Shown: positions 7,992 to 15,823, counted from the stretch's first letter. The stretch is DNA of 19,592 nucleotides from a bacterium (GCA_009920585.1 RFZT01000015.1:1-19592); one strand, 5' to 3'. Translations and numbers: made by a program. The notes: a model not told the origin generated them from the letters alone.

Positions 7992-8417
7992 TTAGGACTT
8001 CCTGCGCTTTGCCTCAGCGGTCAGTTGATTCAATGCTTCGAGCCAGTCGGTGTCAGAATCTCCTGGCCAGCCCATGGCTTGACGACGCTCCGAAATATAA
8101 TAGGCGCGAGTGGCGATGCTTTCATTGGATATCACGATCTGAATCTCGGCCGTAATCTCTTTTGCAGGAGTAAGCACTTTAGCCGCAGAACGGGTGGGCT
8201 TTTTTGGAGCGGCAGATTTAACTACGGCTTTTTTGACTGGCTTGGCCTTAGGCTTAGCTTCTGTTTTCTCCAGACCCTTAAAGAGCATTGGGGTTTCATC
8301 CTTGGAAGCGACCTTAGAGGCTTTTTGGGTAGCGGTTTTTTTCGCGGCTTTGATTGGCTTGGCCGAGCTAGAAACGGGCTTGGCTTTGGCTGATTTTGAA
8401 GGCTTTGTTGCACTCAT
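7992..8417 (-). CDS. Lys/Ala/Pro-rich histone H1-like tail fused to a DUF2934 domain
   Basis: The 141-residue protein has two parts. Residues 1 to about 90 are low-complexity and highly basic, built of Ala, Lys, Ser and Pro with AKP and KKA-type blocks, as in bacterial histone H1-like and AlgP-like tails. Residues from about 95 to 135 (IATRAYYISERR then GWPGDSDTDWLEA) match the short DUF2934 domain, in which an Ala-Tyr-x-Ile/Leu-W/S-E helix is followed by a Gly/Asp turn and DWLxA. The function of DUF2934 is not established. The tail suggests nucleic acid or polyanion binding, which is inference only. No membrane segment or signal is visible. It is the first gene of the minus-strand run ahead of the carbonic anhydrase-like gene and pgsA, and is divergent from the membrane protein gene at 8497 across a 79-bp AT-rich gap that must carry both promoters. 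Confidence 0.8.
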   Translation of the reverse strand: MSATKPSKSAKAKPVSSSAKPIKAAKKTATQKASKVASKDETPMLFKGLEKTEAKPKAKPVKKAVVKSAAPKKPTRSAAKVLTPAKEITAEIQIVISNESIATRAYYISERRQAMGWPGDSDTDWLEALNQLTAEAKRRKS

Positions 8418-8496
8418 ATTTTCAATCTATGAAACTCTGCGCCCAAAAATGCAAAATAATTCTTCAAAAATAAACACTCGGTTGTAGTGTCTCTAT

Positions 8497-8907
8497 ATGA
8501 GTGCTTTTATTCTTCGTTGGCTTGTTACTACCGTGGCCGTCTACGTTGCAGCTAAGCTTATTCCTGGTATTCACTGCTCCAGCGCGGGCGCCTTCGTCGG
8601 GGCCTCCCTCCTTTTGGGGATCATCAATGCCTTCGTCCGCCCAGTTCTACTGCTTCTCAGCATGCCGTTCATCATTGTAACGATGGGGATGTTTATCTTT
8701 GTTGTTAATGCACTTTTATTACTTTTTGTATCGCAAATGATACCAGATTTTCGGGTCGATGGATTCTGGAGTGCTTTCTTTGGCGCGATCATCATCAGCC
8801 TCACGAGCTGGTTACTCAGTTTATTTTTCCGCTCCAGCGACGGACGTGTCCACACGATCACGCACCACCCTTCCATGAAAAAAGCCACAGCCCGCTTGGT
8901 GGAATGA
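8497..8907 (+). CDS. Small four-helix membrane protein, phage holin 4 superfamily (YvlD-like)
   Basis: The 136-residue product consists mainly of four hydrophobic helices: about 4-22, 30-53, 56-82 and 93-114. It carries the conserved pattern of the phage_holin_4_2/YvlD family, with GIINAFVRPVLLLLSMPF and a middle NALLL helix. The C-terminus is short, polar and cytoplasmic-looking. Despite the family name, these proteins are common chromosomal genes without nearby phage genes, and their function is not known; B. subtilis YvlD belongs to an envelope-stress operon. There is no phage context here. Its stop overlaps the trpF start (ATGA, 8904-8907), so trpF is translationally coupled to it. Confidence 0.85.
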   Translation: MSAFILRWLVTTVAVYVAAKLIPGIHCSSAGAFVGASLLLGIINAFVRPVLLLLSMPFIIVTMGMFIFVVNALLLLFVSQMIPDFRVDGFWSAFFGAIIISLTSWLLSLFFRSSDGRVHTITHHPSMKKATARLVE

Positions 8908-9551
8908 GGTTATTTGAACACCCCGCGCCTCGGGTGAAGATCTGTGGCATCACGACGGAAGCCGATGCTCGGATGTGCATTAATGCGGGAGCCGATGCTC
9001 TTGGATTCAATTTTTATTCCGACTCAAAGCGTTACATTGACCCCGCGACTGCATTGCCATGGATATCCTCGCTTCAGGGCGCTGCGGACAGAGTCGCTGT
9101 CGTCGTCAACGCGTCTCTCAACCTCGTTAAGGACCTATGGGATTCCGGGTGCTTTGAAATGATTCAATTCCACGGGGATGAAACCCCATTGCAGTGTGAA
9201 ACGACCGGCGTTTCCCAGTGGATGAAAGCCGTTCGTGCACGAGATGCGGCCGCGCTCGCGCATTCACTTGAGTTCTCAACGCCACAAATCTTGTTGGACG
9301 CTTGGTCCCCTACCGGATACGGGGGGACAGGCGAGGTTGCCGATTGGAAACTGATTCGCGACTTCATTGCAAATTCACGCTTGCGTAAGTATGTGCTAGC
9401 GGGCGGATTGACTCCGTTGAACGTGGCCCAAGCCATCGCAGAGGTTCAGCCTTGGGCAGTGGATGTGGCTGGCGGGGTGGAAACCAGTCCTGGCTTCAAA
9501 GACCCATCCTTGGTTAAATCCTTTATTTTAGAGGCGAAGAAAACCGCTTAG
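8904..9551 (+). CDS. trpF: Phosphoribosylanthranilate isomerase
   Basis: TrpF performs the third step of tryptophan synthesis, the Amadori rearrangement of N-(5'-phosphoribosyl)anthranilate to CdRP. The 215-residue product has the expected TIM-barrel markers: VKICGIT with the catalytic Cys near the N-terminus, ALGFNFY, QFHGDE, the catalytic Asp in LLDAW, a GGTGEVADW phosphate loop, LAGGL, and VDVAGGVETSPGFKD near the C-terminus. Length is normal for the family. It stands alone, without trpB, trpA, trpC or trpD beside it, and is coupled to the upstream membrane protein gene. A hairpin terminator follows 10 bp after its stop. Confidence 0.96.
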   Translation: MRLFEHPAPRVKICGITTEADARMCINAGADALGFNFYSDSKRYIDPATALPWISSLQGAADRVAVVVNASLNLVKDLWDSGCFEMIQFHGDETPLQCETTGVSQWMKAVRARDAAALAHSLEFSTPQILLDAWSPTGYGGTGEVADWKLIRDFIANSRLRKYVLAGGLTPLNVAQAIAEVQPWAVDVAGGVETSPGFKDPSLVKSFILEAKKTA

Positions 9552-9560
9552 TTCAAAAGG

Positions 9561-9607
9561 AAAAACCCCGTTGCTAAGCCCAAAATCAGGCTCGGCAAAG
9601 AGGTTTT
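9561..9607. terminator. Bidirectional rho-independent terminator between trpF and nusG
   Basis: A long interrupted hairpin lies between the convergent trpF and nusG genes. AAAACC pairs with GGTTTT at the ends, TTGC with GCAA further in, and AGCC with GGCT around the loop CAAAATCA. Because an A-run precedes the stem and a T-run follows it, both strands read as stem plus U-tract, so it should stop trpF transcripts and those arriving from tuf-secE-nusG. Confidence 0.8.
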
Positions 9608-9633
9608 AACGATAGCGAACGTCTTTTTTAAGC

Positions 9634-10209
9634 TTACGCTGCGCCAATATCTTTTTCGACCTGCCAGTATTCCAAGTCCACGAGTGTATCGCGGCCAAAG
9701 ATGCTGACGGAAACGCGCAACTTGCCACGTACAGGATCGATCTCTTCAACGAGACCATTCTGGTTTTCAAAGGGCCCATCGGAAACCTTCACCTTGTCTC
9801 CAACTTCGAAATGGATTTTTGGCTTAACGGTATCCTCGCGGTCGCGGACTTGGGCAAGCAGAGCTTCCACTTCCTTCGCGCGCATTGGGATCGGGCGGTC
9901 CTTAGTGCCGGCAAAGCCGAGGACGCCTGCGGTATCTTTGATGAAATACCATGACTTCTCGACGAGTTGGTTGTTCTCATCAAGAAGGTGCATATTGACA
10001 ATGATGTATCCGGGAAAGAATTTGCGAGTGGTCTCGGTCTTTTTACCACGCTTGATCTCCTGAACGCGCTCGGTCGGGATGAGAACCTCAAAAACAAGGT
10101 CCGCCATTTCCTCCGTGGCAATGCGACGGTTGATATTATCGTGAACTTTCTGCTCCTGTCCTGCGAGGACATGAACAACATACCACTGATCTTTCGGAGC
10201 TACAGCCAT
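9634..10209 (-). CDS. nusG: Transcription termination/antitermination factor NusG
   Basis: NusG binds RNA polymerase, couples it to the ribosome and modulates Rho. The 191-residue product begins with the NGN domain: WYVVHVLAGQEQKVHDNI near the start, then RKFFPGYIIVNM and the tryptophan of SWYFIKDTAGVLGF. After a linker it ends in a KOW domain (VGDKVKVSDGPFENQNGLVEEID, ending near residue 165, and a further strand region). Length is slightly above the E. coli protein (181 aa). It follows secE by 20 bp in the conserved secE-nusG order. A terminator lies right behind it rather than rplK. Confidence 0.97.
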   Translation of the reverse strand: MAVAPKDQWYVVHVLAGQEQKVHDNINRRIATEEMADLVFEVLIPTERVQEIKRGKKTETTRKFFPGYIIVNMHLLDENNQLVEKSWYFIKDTAGVLGFAGTKDRPIPMRAKEVEALLAQVRDREDTVKPKIHFEVGDKVKVSDGPFENQNGLVEEIDPVRGKLRVSVSIFGRDTLVDLEYWQVEKDIGAA

Positions 10210-10229
10210 TGTATTGGGAACTGGTGGGG

Positions 10230-10445
10230 TTATGGGCGGGTCAAATAACCCACCACATTGATAAGAATAAAATCAAAAAAAGCGATGTACCCACCAAGGA
10301 TGATCATGGCAACAAAGACCACGACCGTCGAATCCGTAAGCTCCTTGTAGCGGCGGAATCCCTTTTCATTGGGATCCCAAGGCCATTGAGCCTTGCCGAG
10401 CTCGGCACGTACTTCGGTAGTAAACTTGCGGATTTTGGAAAACAT
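10230..10445 (-). CDS. secE: Preprotein translocase subunit SecE
   Basis: SecE is the small essential subunit that clamps SecY in the translocon. The 71-residue single-membrane-span form is the usual type outside enterobacteria. It starts MFSKIRKFTTEVRAELGKAQWPW, where the E.x.KxxWP motif before the helix is the SecE signature, followed by one or two hydrophobic stretches (VVVFVAMIILGGYIAFFDF). I chose ATG 10445: the open frame continues upstream, but that part lies in the tRNA-Trp gene. Order tRNA-Trp, secE, nusG confirms the call. Confidence 0.95.
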   Translation of the reverse strand: MFSKIRKFTTEVRAELGKAQWPWDPNEKGFRRYKELTDSTVVVFVAMIILGGYIAFFDFILINVVGYLTRP

Positions 10446-10472
10446 CGGTTTGAGAATTGTGAAAAAAGGCCA

Positions 10473-10545
10473 CAGGTCAGGAGGGACTCGAACCCCCAAC
10501 AAGCGGTTTTGGAGACCGCTGCTCTACCAATTGAGCTACTGACCT
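10473..10545 (-). tRNA. trpT: tRNA-Trp (anticodon CCA)
   Basis: On the minus strand a full cloverleaf can be drawn. The acceptor stem is AGGTCAG/CTGACCT, the D arm GCTC/GAGC, and the anticodon stem GCGGT/ACCGC with loop CTCCAAA giving anticodon CCA; the T arm has the loop TTCGAGT. The discriminator is G73, as expected for bacterial tRNA-Trp, and no CCA end is encoded. It sits between tuf and secE, as in many bacteria. Confidence 0.97.
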
Positions 10546-10546
10546 T

Positions 10547-10560
10547 CGGAAAGAATTCCG
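10547..10560 (-). other. Small hairpin in the tuf/tRNA-Trp spacer
   Basis: A perfect 5-bp stem CGGAA/TTCCG with a 4-base loop lies directly ahead of the tRNA-Trp 5' end on the minus strand. It has no T-run, so it does not look like a terminator. It could mark RNA processing between tuf mRNA and the tRNA, but this is inference from position alone. Confidence 0.35.
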
Positions 10561-10576
10561 GCCTAGGGCTTGTATC

Positions 10577-11761
10577 TTAGGCGATGATCTCGCCGACACG
10601 TCCGGCACCCACAGTGCGTCCACCCTCACGGATGGCGAAGCGGATGGTTTTTTCCATGGCGATCGGAGTAATCAACTCGACTTCCACAGAGACGTTATCA
10701 CCAGGCATCACCATTTCAACACCCTCTGGCAATTTAACAGTTCCGGTCACGTCTGTCGTGCGGAAGTAAAATTGAGGACGGTAATTTGTGAAGAATGGTG
10801 TGTGGCGACCACCTTCGTCCTTGCTGAGGACATAAACCTCGGCCTTGAACTTGGTGTGTGGCTTGATCGTGCCTGGCTTGGCGATAACTTGGCCGCGCTC
10901 GATGTCTTCTTTTTTGACACCACGGAGAAGCACACCAACGTTGTCACCGGCTTCAGCGAAATCGAGAAGTTTGCGGAACATTTCGATGTCCGTGACAGTT
11001 GTTTTCTTGGTGTCAACGAGACCAACGATTTCAACTTCTTCCATTTTCTTGAGGACACCACGCTCAACACGGCCGGTGGCGACAGTGCCGCGACCTTCAA
11101 TGTTGAAGACGTCTTCCACAGGCATAAGGAAAGGAAGATCTTTGAGACGCTCGGGCTGTGGGATGTATTCATCAACAGCTGCCATGAGATCAAGGATCGC
11201 TTTTTCGTATTCGGCGTCGCCTTCGAGTGCTTTGAGGGCGCTGCCTTTGACGATTGGGATGGTGTCGCCTGGGAACTCATACTTGCTGAGGAGTTCGCGG
11301 ATTTCCATCTCGACGAGCTCGAGAAGATCTTTGTCGTCCACCATGTCCACTTTGTTCATAAAAACAACGATGGAAGGCACGCCGACTTGGCGGGCAAGGA
11401 GGATATGCTCGCGGGTCTGAGGCATAGGGCCGTCAGCAGCGCTGCAAACAAGAATAGCACCGTCCATCTGGGCGGCTCCGGTGATCATGTTTTTAACGTA
11501 GTCAGCGTGGCCGGGGCAATCGACGTGCGCGTAGTGACGTTTTGCGGTTTCGTATTCGACGTGGGCGGTATTGATCGTAATGCCGCGCTCTTTTTCCTCG
11601 GGAGCTGCGTCGATTTCGTCGTATTTTTTCGCCGTTGCGCCGCCGCTTTTAGCGAGGACGGTTGTGATCGCGGCGGTGAGTGTCGTTTTACCGTGGTCAA
11701 CGTGGCCGATGGTGCCAATGTTGATATGCGGTTTATTTCTATTGAACTGTTCTTTAGCCAT
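10577..11761 (-). CDS. tuf: Elongation factor Tu
   Basis: EF-Tu delivers aminoacyl-tRNA to the ribosomal A site with GTP hydrolysis. The 394-residue product starts MAKEQFNRNKPHINIGTIG and shows G1 GHVDHGKT, G2 RGITI, G3 DCPGH with the catalytic His nearby, G4 NKVD and G5 SAL, then the two beta-barrel domains ending GRTVGAGRVGEI. Length is standard for the family. The open frame runs 17 codons further upstream, but ATG 11761 is the universal start and the extra bases overlap the tRNA-Thr region. It is part of the tRNA-Thr, tuf, tRNA-Trp, secE, nusG run. Confidence 0.99.
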   Translation of the reverse strand: MAKEQFNRNKPHINIGTIGHVDHGKTTLTAAITTVLAKSGGATAKKYDEIDAAPEEKERGITINTAHVEYETAKRHYAHVDCPGHADYVKNMITGAAQMDGAILVCSAADGPMPQTREHILLARQVGVPSIVVFMNKVDMVDDKDLLELVEMEIRELLSKYEFPGDTIPIVKGSALKALEGDAEYEKAILDLMAAVDEYIPQPERLKDLPFLMPVEDVFNIEGRGTVATGRVERGVLKKMEEVEIVGLVDTKKTTVTDIEMFRKLLDFAEAGDNVGVLLRGVKKEDIERGQVIAKPGTIKPHTKFKAEVYVLSKDEGGRHTPFFTNYRPQFYFRTTDVTGTVKLPEGVEMVMPGDNVSVEVELITPIAMEKTIRFAIREGGRTVGAGRVGEIIA

Positions 11762-11802
11762 CTTGAATTTTCGGTTTGTTGTTGGTTGCCGAGCGATGTT
11801 GG

Positions 11803-11878
<76 letters not shown>

Positions 11879-11912
11879 ATTTGGCGGTCTCCCAATTCCG
11901 AGAGGAACGGAA

Positions 11913-11940
11913 AACCTAGCGGCTGACTCGAATCTGTCAA
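11913..11940 (-). promoter_or_regulatory. Predicted sigma-70-type promoter for tRNA-Thr/tuf
   Basis: On the minus strand a perfect -35 TTGACA (11935-11940) is followed after 16 bp by TAGGTT (11913-11918), which keeps the TAnnnT core of a -10 box. Transcription would start about 27-30 bases ahead of tRNA-Thr. It is the best promoter-like match in the 190-bp gap between tRNA-Thr and radC. Confidence 0.5.
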
Positions 11941-12068
11941 AGACAAAATGCGCCTTTTTTCGCGTCCCCGTCTTCCCTCCCTGCTCAAGATGGCTAAATT
12001 TCTAAGGTGGCCGAGTTGGGATCGTTCCGTGCTGGATTTGCTCAAATGGGAATGCGTAGTCTGCGATT

Positions 12069-12767
12069 ATGGAAACAATGCGCATTCATGAAATGCCGGT
12101 GACCGACCGCCCGAGAGAAAAGGCAGAGAGGTTGGGATTCGAAGCCTTGTCGGACTCGGAGTTGCTGGCCATTTTCATTCGCACCGGCATTCCTGGAAAA
12201 AATGCCCTCCAAATCGCAAGCGAACTTCTTCGAGATGCTGGCGGCTTTAAAGAACTCGCACGCTGCAAGCCAAAGGAGATTCGAAAAAAAGGGCGCGGTA
12301 TCGGTCCGGCGAAATCCATCGAACTCGCGGCAGCCTTCGAAATCGGAAAACGCTTGGCGCGCGGCGACATTCTCACCCCCATACTAGATACCCCTCAAAA
12401 GATTTTCGATGTTTTCGGCCAAGAATTCATGGCGCTGCGACAGGAATCCCTGCGCGTCTTGCTATTGGACTCCAAATTGCGACTCATCCGCGCGGAGGAA
12501 ATCACACGCGGTTCGGTGAATGAGAGCTTGGCTCATCCGAGGGAGGTTTTTCGACCAGCCTTCATCCATAGCGCTTACGGCGTGGTGGTGCTGCACAACC
12601 ACCCGAGTGGCGATCCATCCCCAAGCGCGGCTGACTACCGTGTGACAAAAAATCTTCTCGAAGCGGCGAATCTATTGCAGGTTCGACTCGTCGATCACGT
12701 CATCCTTGGCTCGCCTGAGGGCGGCCGAACTCCATTTTACAGCTTCCGCGAAGCCGGACTCATATGA
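12069..12767 (+). CDS. radC: RadC family JAB1/MPN-domain protein
   Basis: RadC proteins carry an N-terminal helix-hairpin-helix region and a C-terminal JAMM metalloprotease-like domain. Here residues about 60-90 hold the HhH (KKGRGIGPAKSIELAAAFE), and the JAMM motif is complete: HNHPSGDPSPSAAD, with two His and an Asp after a preceding Glu-containing strand. The length of 232 aa is typical. The old link to DNA repair in E. coli has been questioned and the biochemical role remains unsettled, with some members suggested to act in recombination or competence. The start METMRIHEMPVTDRPREK fits the family; ATG 12078 is an alternative. Its stop overlaps the lpxA start (ATGA, 12764-12767). Confidence 0.93.
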   Translation: METMRIHEMPVTDRPREKAERLGFEALSDSELLAIFIRTGIPGKNALQIASELLRDAGGFKELARCKPKEIRKKGRGIGPAKSIELAAAFEIGKRLARGDILTPILDTPQKIFDVFGQEFMALRQESLRVLLLDSKLRLIRAEEITRGSVNESLAHPREVFRPAFIHSAYGVVVLHNHPSGDPSPSAADYRVTKNLLEAANLLQVRLVDHVILGSPEGGRTPFYSFREAGLI

Positions 12768-13573
12768 AAATTCATCCCACCGCCATTATCTCCCCCACAG
12801 CTCAATTATCTGACGACATTGAGGTCGGCCCAAACGTCATCATTGGCGGTCAGGCGAAAGTGGGCTCGGGATGCACCATTCAAGCCAATGCCGTTTTGGA
12901 CGGGAAAATCACACTCGGCGACAACAACATCGTCGGCTACGGGGCCATATTGGGGGCACCTCCACAGGATTTTGCACACTCGCCGGACATCGAGAGTGAA
13001 GTCATTATCGGAAACAACAACCGCATCCGAGAATACGTAACCATCCATCGTGGCACCAAGTCAGGAACAGCAACCAAAGTCGGCGACCGTTGTTTTCTCA
13101 TGGTTGGATGCCACCTAGGCCACAATGTCGAAGTCGCGAATGATGTCATCATCACCAACAACTGCCTCTTGGCCGGCTATGTGCAAGTCGGCGAAGGGGC
13201 CGTACTGGGCGGTGGATCGGTATACCACCAATTCATCCGCATCGGCAGAAGGGCGATGATCGCCGGAGGAGCGCGTTTCAACAAAGACATACCCCCATTC
13301 ACTCTGGGAAATTTTTACAACATCCTTTACGGGATCAATCTCGTCGGCCTGCGCCGCTGCGGTATCGACGCCGCTACCCGCACCGAAATCCGCCGAGCTT
13401 TCCAACTCGTCTTCCGCGGTGAGAAACCCGTCCGCGAAGCGATTGCCGAAGCGCGGCTCTCCGAATGGAAACCCGAGGCGTTGGAATTTTTTGACTTTGT
13501 TGCCTCTTCCAAGCGCGGATGCGCGACCAGTCGCCGCATCAACCAGCAGGTGGATGAGGATTCCGAGGAGTAA
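12764..13573 (+). CDS. lpxA: Acyl-ACP-UDP-N-acetylglucosamine O-acyltransferase (LpxA)
   Basis: LpxA adds a 3-hydroxyacyl chain to UDP-GlcNAc, the first step of lipid A synthesis. The 269-residue product begins with left-handed beta-helix hexapeptide repeats (KIHPTAIISPTAQL onward). It has the LpxA-specific loop GAPPQDFAHSPD and NNRIREYVTIHRGT, and the catalytic His in CHLGHNV. GSVYHQF and a C-terminal helical domain beginning GINLVGLRRCGI follow. Compared with the E. coli enzyme, the residue after the catalytic His is Asn rather than Asp, and the LAGH position reads LAGY, so donor or substrate preference may differ. It is coupled to radC and not to lpxD, fabZ or lpxB, so it could be a second LpxA-like copy. 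Confidence 0.87.
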   Translation: MKIHPTAIISPTAQLSDDIEVGPNVIIGGQAKVGSGCTIQANAVLDGKITLGDNNIVGYGAILGAPPQDFAHSPDIESEVIIGNNNRIREYVTIHRGTKSGTATKVGDRCFLMVGCHLGHNVEVANDVIITNNCLLAGYVQVGEGAVLGGGSVYHQFIRIGRRAMIAGGARFNKDIPPFTLGNFYNILYGINLVGLRRCGIDAATRTEIRRAFQLVFRGEKPVREAIAEARLSEWKPEALEFFDFVASSKRGCATSRRINQQVDEDSEE

Positions 13574-13666
13574 ATCTCGAGCTCGACCGCCTAGCGTGGA
13601 CCACCCCACCCTTCGATTGAGTTTAAAAAATCGCTTGAAGTCGAAGCCGCTCGGCATTCCCATGCG

Positions 13667-14323
13667 ATGCGCATGAACCCGATCTCCACCGACCAACTGC
13701 TTGAGTCCCTTCACTGGCGCTATGCGACCAAGCAATTTGATGCCTCAAAAAAAATCCCGACCGATGTATGGAAAGTTCTGGAAGACGCTCTGGTTCTCAC
13801 TCCTTCATCCTACGGCCTCCAGCCTTGGCAATTTTTTGTTATCACCGACTCGGACATCCTCGCACGCCTACGCGTCCATTCGTGGAACCAGTCACAGGTC
13901 ACCGACTGCTCGCACTACGTTGTTTTTGCGATACCTGAAAAAATCGACACGGCCTATGTGGAGAAGTTTCTCGCCCGCATCGCCGAAGTCCGTGGCGTGA
14001 CACTTGATTCGCTGGCCTTCTACCGCGACATGATGATGGGCGACATCATCAACGGACCGCGTTCCCAATGGGCACGCGAATGGGCGGCAAGACAGGTTTA
14101 TATCGCGTTGGGAAATCTGATGACGTCCGCGGCCCTGCTTGGCGTTGATGCCTGTCCGATGGAGGGCCTAGACCCACGGGAATACGATGCCATCCTCGAC
14201 CTGCCTGCAAAAGGCTTCAACACCGTCGTCGCCTGCTGTGTTGGCTATCGCTCGGCATCCGACAAATACGCCACTACACCGAAAGTTCGCTTCGATAAAA
14301 GCGATCTCATCCGCCATATCTAA
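13667..14323 (+). CDS. NAD(P)H-dependent nitroreductase-family oxidoreductase
   Basis: The 218-residue product belongs to the FMN-binding nitroreductase fold (NfsB-like). It has the family start LLESLHWRYATKQFD, then PSSYGLQPWQFFVI around the flavin site, a central RQVYIALGNLMTSAALLGVDACPMEG helix-strand segment, and a C-terminal GYRSASDKYATTPKVRF stretch that ends as in dihydropteridine/nitro reductases. These enzymes are dimers that reduce quinones, nitro compounds or related substrates with NAD(P)H. The native substrate cannot be deduced. ATG 13667 or 13673 are equally plausible. It lies 94 bp after lpxA and 18 bp ahead of fumC, so it probably shares a transcript with fumC. Confidence 0.9.
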   Translation: MRMNPISTDQLLESLHWRYATKQFDASKKIPTDVWKVLEDALVLTPSSYGLQPWQFFVITDSDILARLRVHSWNQSQVTDCSHYVVFAIPEKIDTAYVEKFLARIAEVRGVTLDSLAFYRDMMMGDIINGPRSQWAREWAARQVYIALGNLMTSAALLGVDACPMEGLDPREYDAILDLPAKGFNTVVACCVGYRSASDKYATTPKVRFDKSDLIRHI

Positions 14324-14341
14324 CTCCTCCCAACTTAAAAA

Positions 14342-15751
14342 ATGATCACTCAGCCACACAATCCCGCCACGCACCGTCTCGAAAGCGACTCCATGGGAGA
14401 GATTCCCGTTCCGCATGACGCCTACTGGGGCGCCCAGACCGCCCGCTCCCTCATCCATTTTGACATCGGCGAAGACATCCTCCCACCCGAAATGATCAAA
14501 GCCTTGGGTGTCCTCAAAAAAGCCGCCGCCATGGCGAATACTGACTTGGGCAAGCTTTCAAAAGAAAAATGCGAACTCATTTCTCAAGCTGCCGATGAAG
14601 TGATCGCTGGCAAGCTCGACGCCCACTTTCCCCTTCGCATCTGGCAGACCGGCTCGGGCACGCAGAGCAATATGAATGCGAACGAGGTCATCTCGAACCG
14701 CGCCATCGCGATCGCCGGCGGCGAGAAAGGCAGCAAGAAGCCGATCCACCCGAATGACGACGTCAACATGTCGCAGTCGTCGAATGACACTTTCCCAACA
14801 GCCATGTCGATCGCCTCGGCTGCTGTTGTCATCGAGGTTCTCTTGCCCGCTGTGAAGAAGCTGCGCGACACCCTCGATGCGAAGGCGACCACTTTTGCGG
14901 ATATTGTGAAAATCGGGCGTACCCACCTTCAGGATGCCACACCGCTCACGCTCGGTCAGGAATTCTCCGGCTACGTTGCCATGCTCGATCAGGCCATGAA
15001 GGACATCGAAACGTCTCTTGGCGGTCTTTACCAACTCGCCATTGGCGGCACCGCCGTGGGCACGGGATTAAATGCCCATCCGGAATTCGGCGACCGCGCC
15101 GCTGCGCATATCGCCAAACTCACCCAACTTCCCTTCACCTCGGCACCGAACAAGTTCGCCGCCCTGTCCGGCCATAATGAATTCGTCATCGCCAGCGGAG
15201 CAGTCAAATCCCTCGCCTGCGCTCTGATGAAAATTGCGAATGACATCCGCTGGTTGTCTTCCGGCCCCCGCTGCGGCCTGGGCGAACTCACCATACCCGA
15301 AAACGAGCCCGGCTCGTCCATCATGCCCGGCAAAGTCAACCCCACTCAATCCGAGGCTCTGACCATGCTTTCGATCCAAGTCATGGGCAACGATACCGCC
15401 ATCGGCATTGCGGCATCCCAAGGCAATTTTGAACTCAACGTCTTCAAGCCGCTTATTGTTCATAATTTCCTTCATTCCGTCCGCCTGCTTGCGGCTGGCT
15501 GCCATTCCTTCAACGACCATTGCGCCATCGGCATCGAGCCGAATTTGGACGTCATCGCACGCTATGTGGAAAATTCCCTGATGCTCGTCACCGCGCTCAA
15601 TCCCCACATCGGCTACGACAAATCCGCGCAGATCGCCAAGAAGGCCCACAAAGAGGCTTCGAGCCTTAAGGATGCCGCCGTCGCGCTGGGCTTCCTCACC
15701 TCCGAGCAGTTTGACCAGTGGGTCATCGCCAAAAATATGACACATTCCTGA
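14342..15751 (+). CDS. fumC: Fumarate hydratase, class II
   Basis: FumC interconverts fumarate and L-malate in the TCA cycle without an iron-sulfur cluster. The 469-residue product has the usual length and motifs. These are RIWQTGSGTQSNMNANEVI near residue 100, the HPNDDVNMSQSSNDTFPTA substrate region, the GRTHLQDATPLTLGQEFSGY segment with the active-site His, and the superfamily signature GSSIMPGKVNP (near 325). The C-terminal NPHIGYDKSAQIAK is also typical. FumC rather than aspartase or argininosuccinate lyase is supported along the whole length. It follows the nitroreductase gene by 18 bp. Confidence 0.98.
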   Translation: MITQPHNPATHRLESDSMGEIPVPHDAYWGAQTARSLIHFDIGEDILPPEMIKALGVLKKAAAMANTDLGKLSKEKCELISQAADEVIAGKLDAHFPLRIWQTGSGTQSNMNANEVISNRAIAIAGGEKGSKKPIHPNDDVNMSQSSNDTFPTAMSIASAAVVIEVLLPAVKKLRDTLDAKATTFADIVKIGRTHLQDATPLTLGQEFSGYVAMLDQAMKDIETSLGGLYQLAIGGTAVGTGLNAHPEFGDRAAAHIAKLTQLPFTSAPNKFAALSGHNEFVIASGAVKSLACALMKIANDIRWLSSGPRCGLGELTIPENEPGSSIMPGKVNPTQSEALTMLSIQVMGNDTAIGIAASQGNFELNVFKPLIVHNFLHSVRLLAAGCHSFNDHCAIGIEPNLDVIARYVENSLMLVTALNPHIGYDKSAQIAKKAHKEASSLKDAAVALGFLTSEQFDQWVIAKNMTHS

Positions 15752-15753
15752 TT

Positions 15754-15769
15754 GCGAAGTTCGCTTCGT
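15754..15769 (+). other. Short UUCG-loop hairpin after fumC
   Basis: Two bases after the fumC stop, GCGAAG and CTTCGT flank a TTCG loop, forming a 6-bp stem (one G-T pair). No T-run follows, so it is at most a weak terminator or an mRNA 3'-end stabilising structure. The gap to zwf is 106 bp. Confidence 0.4.
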
Positions 15770-15823
15770 GACTGAGGAATAAATCGCACCACCGCTAGGA
15801 CCATCCGTCTTTTTCCCGATTGA

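Noticed and set aside
8497..8907. Prophage or lysis cassette suggested by the holin-type family name
   Set aside because: No endolysin, spanin, integrase or structural phage genes are nearby; the family is mostly chromosomal and unrelated to phage.
11990..12091. Possible 33-codon ORF between tRNA-Thr and radC
   Set aside because: It overlaps the radC start, has no ribosome binding site and resembles no known peptide.
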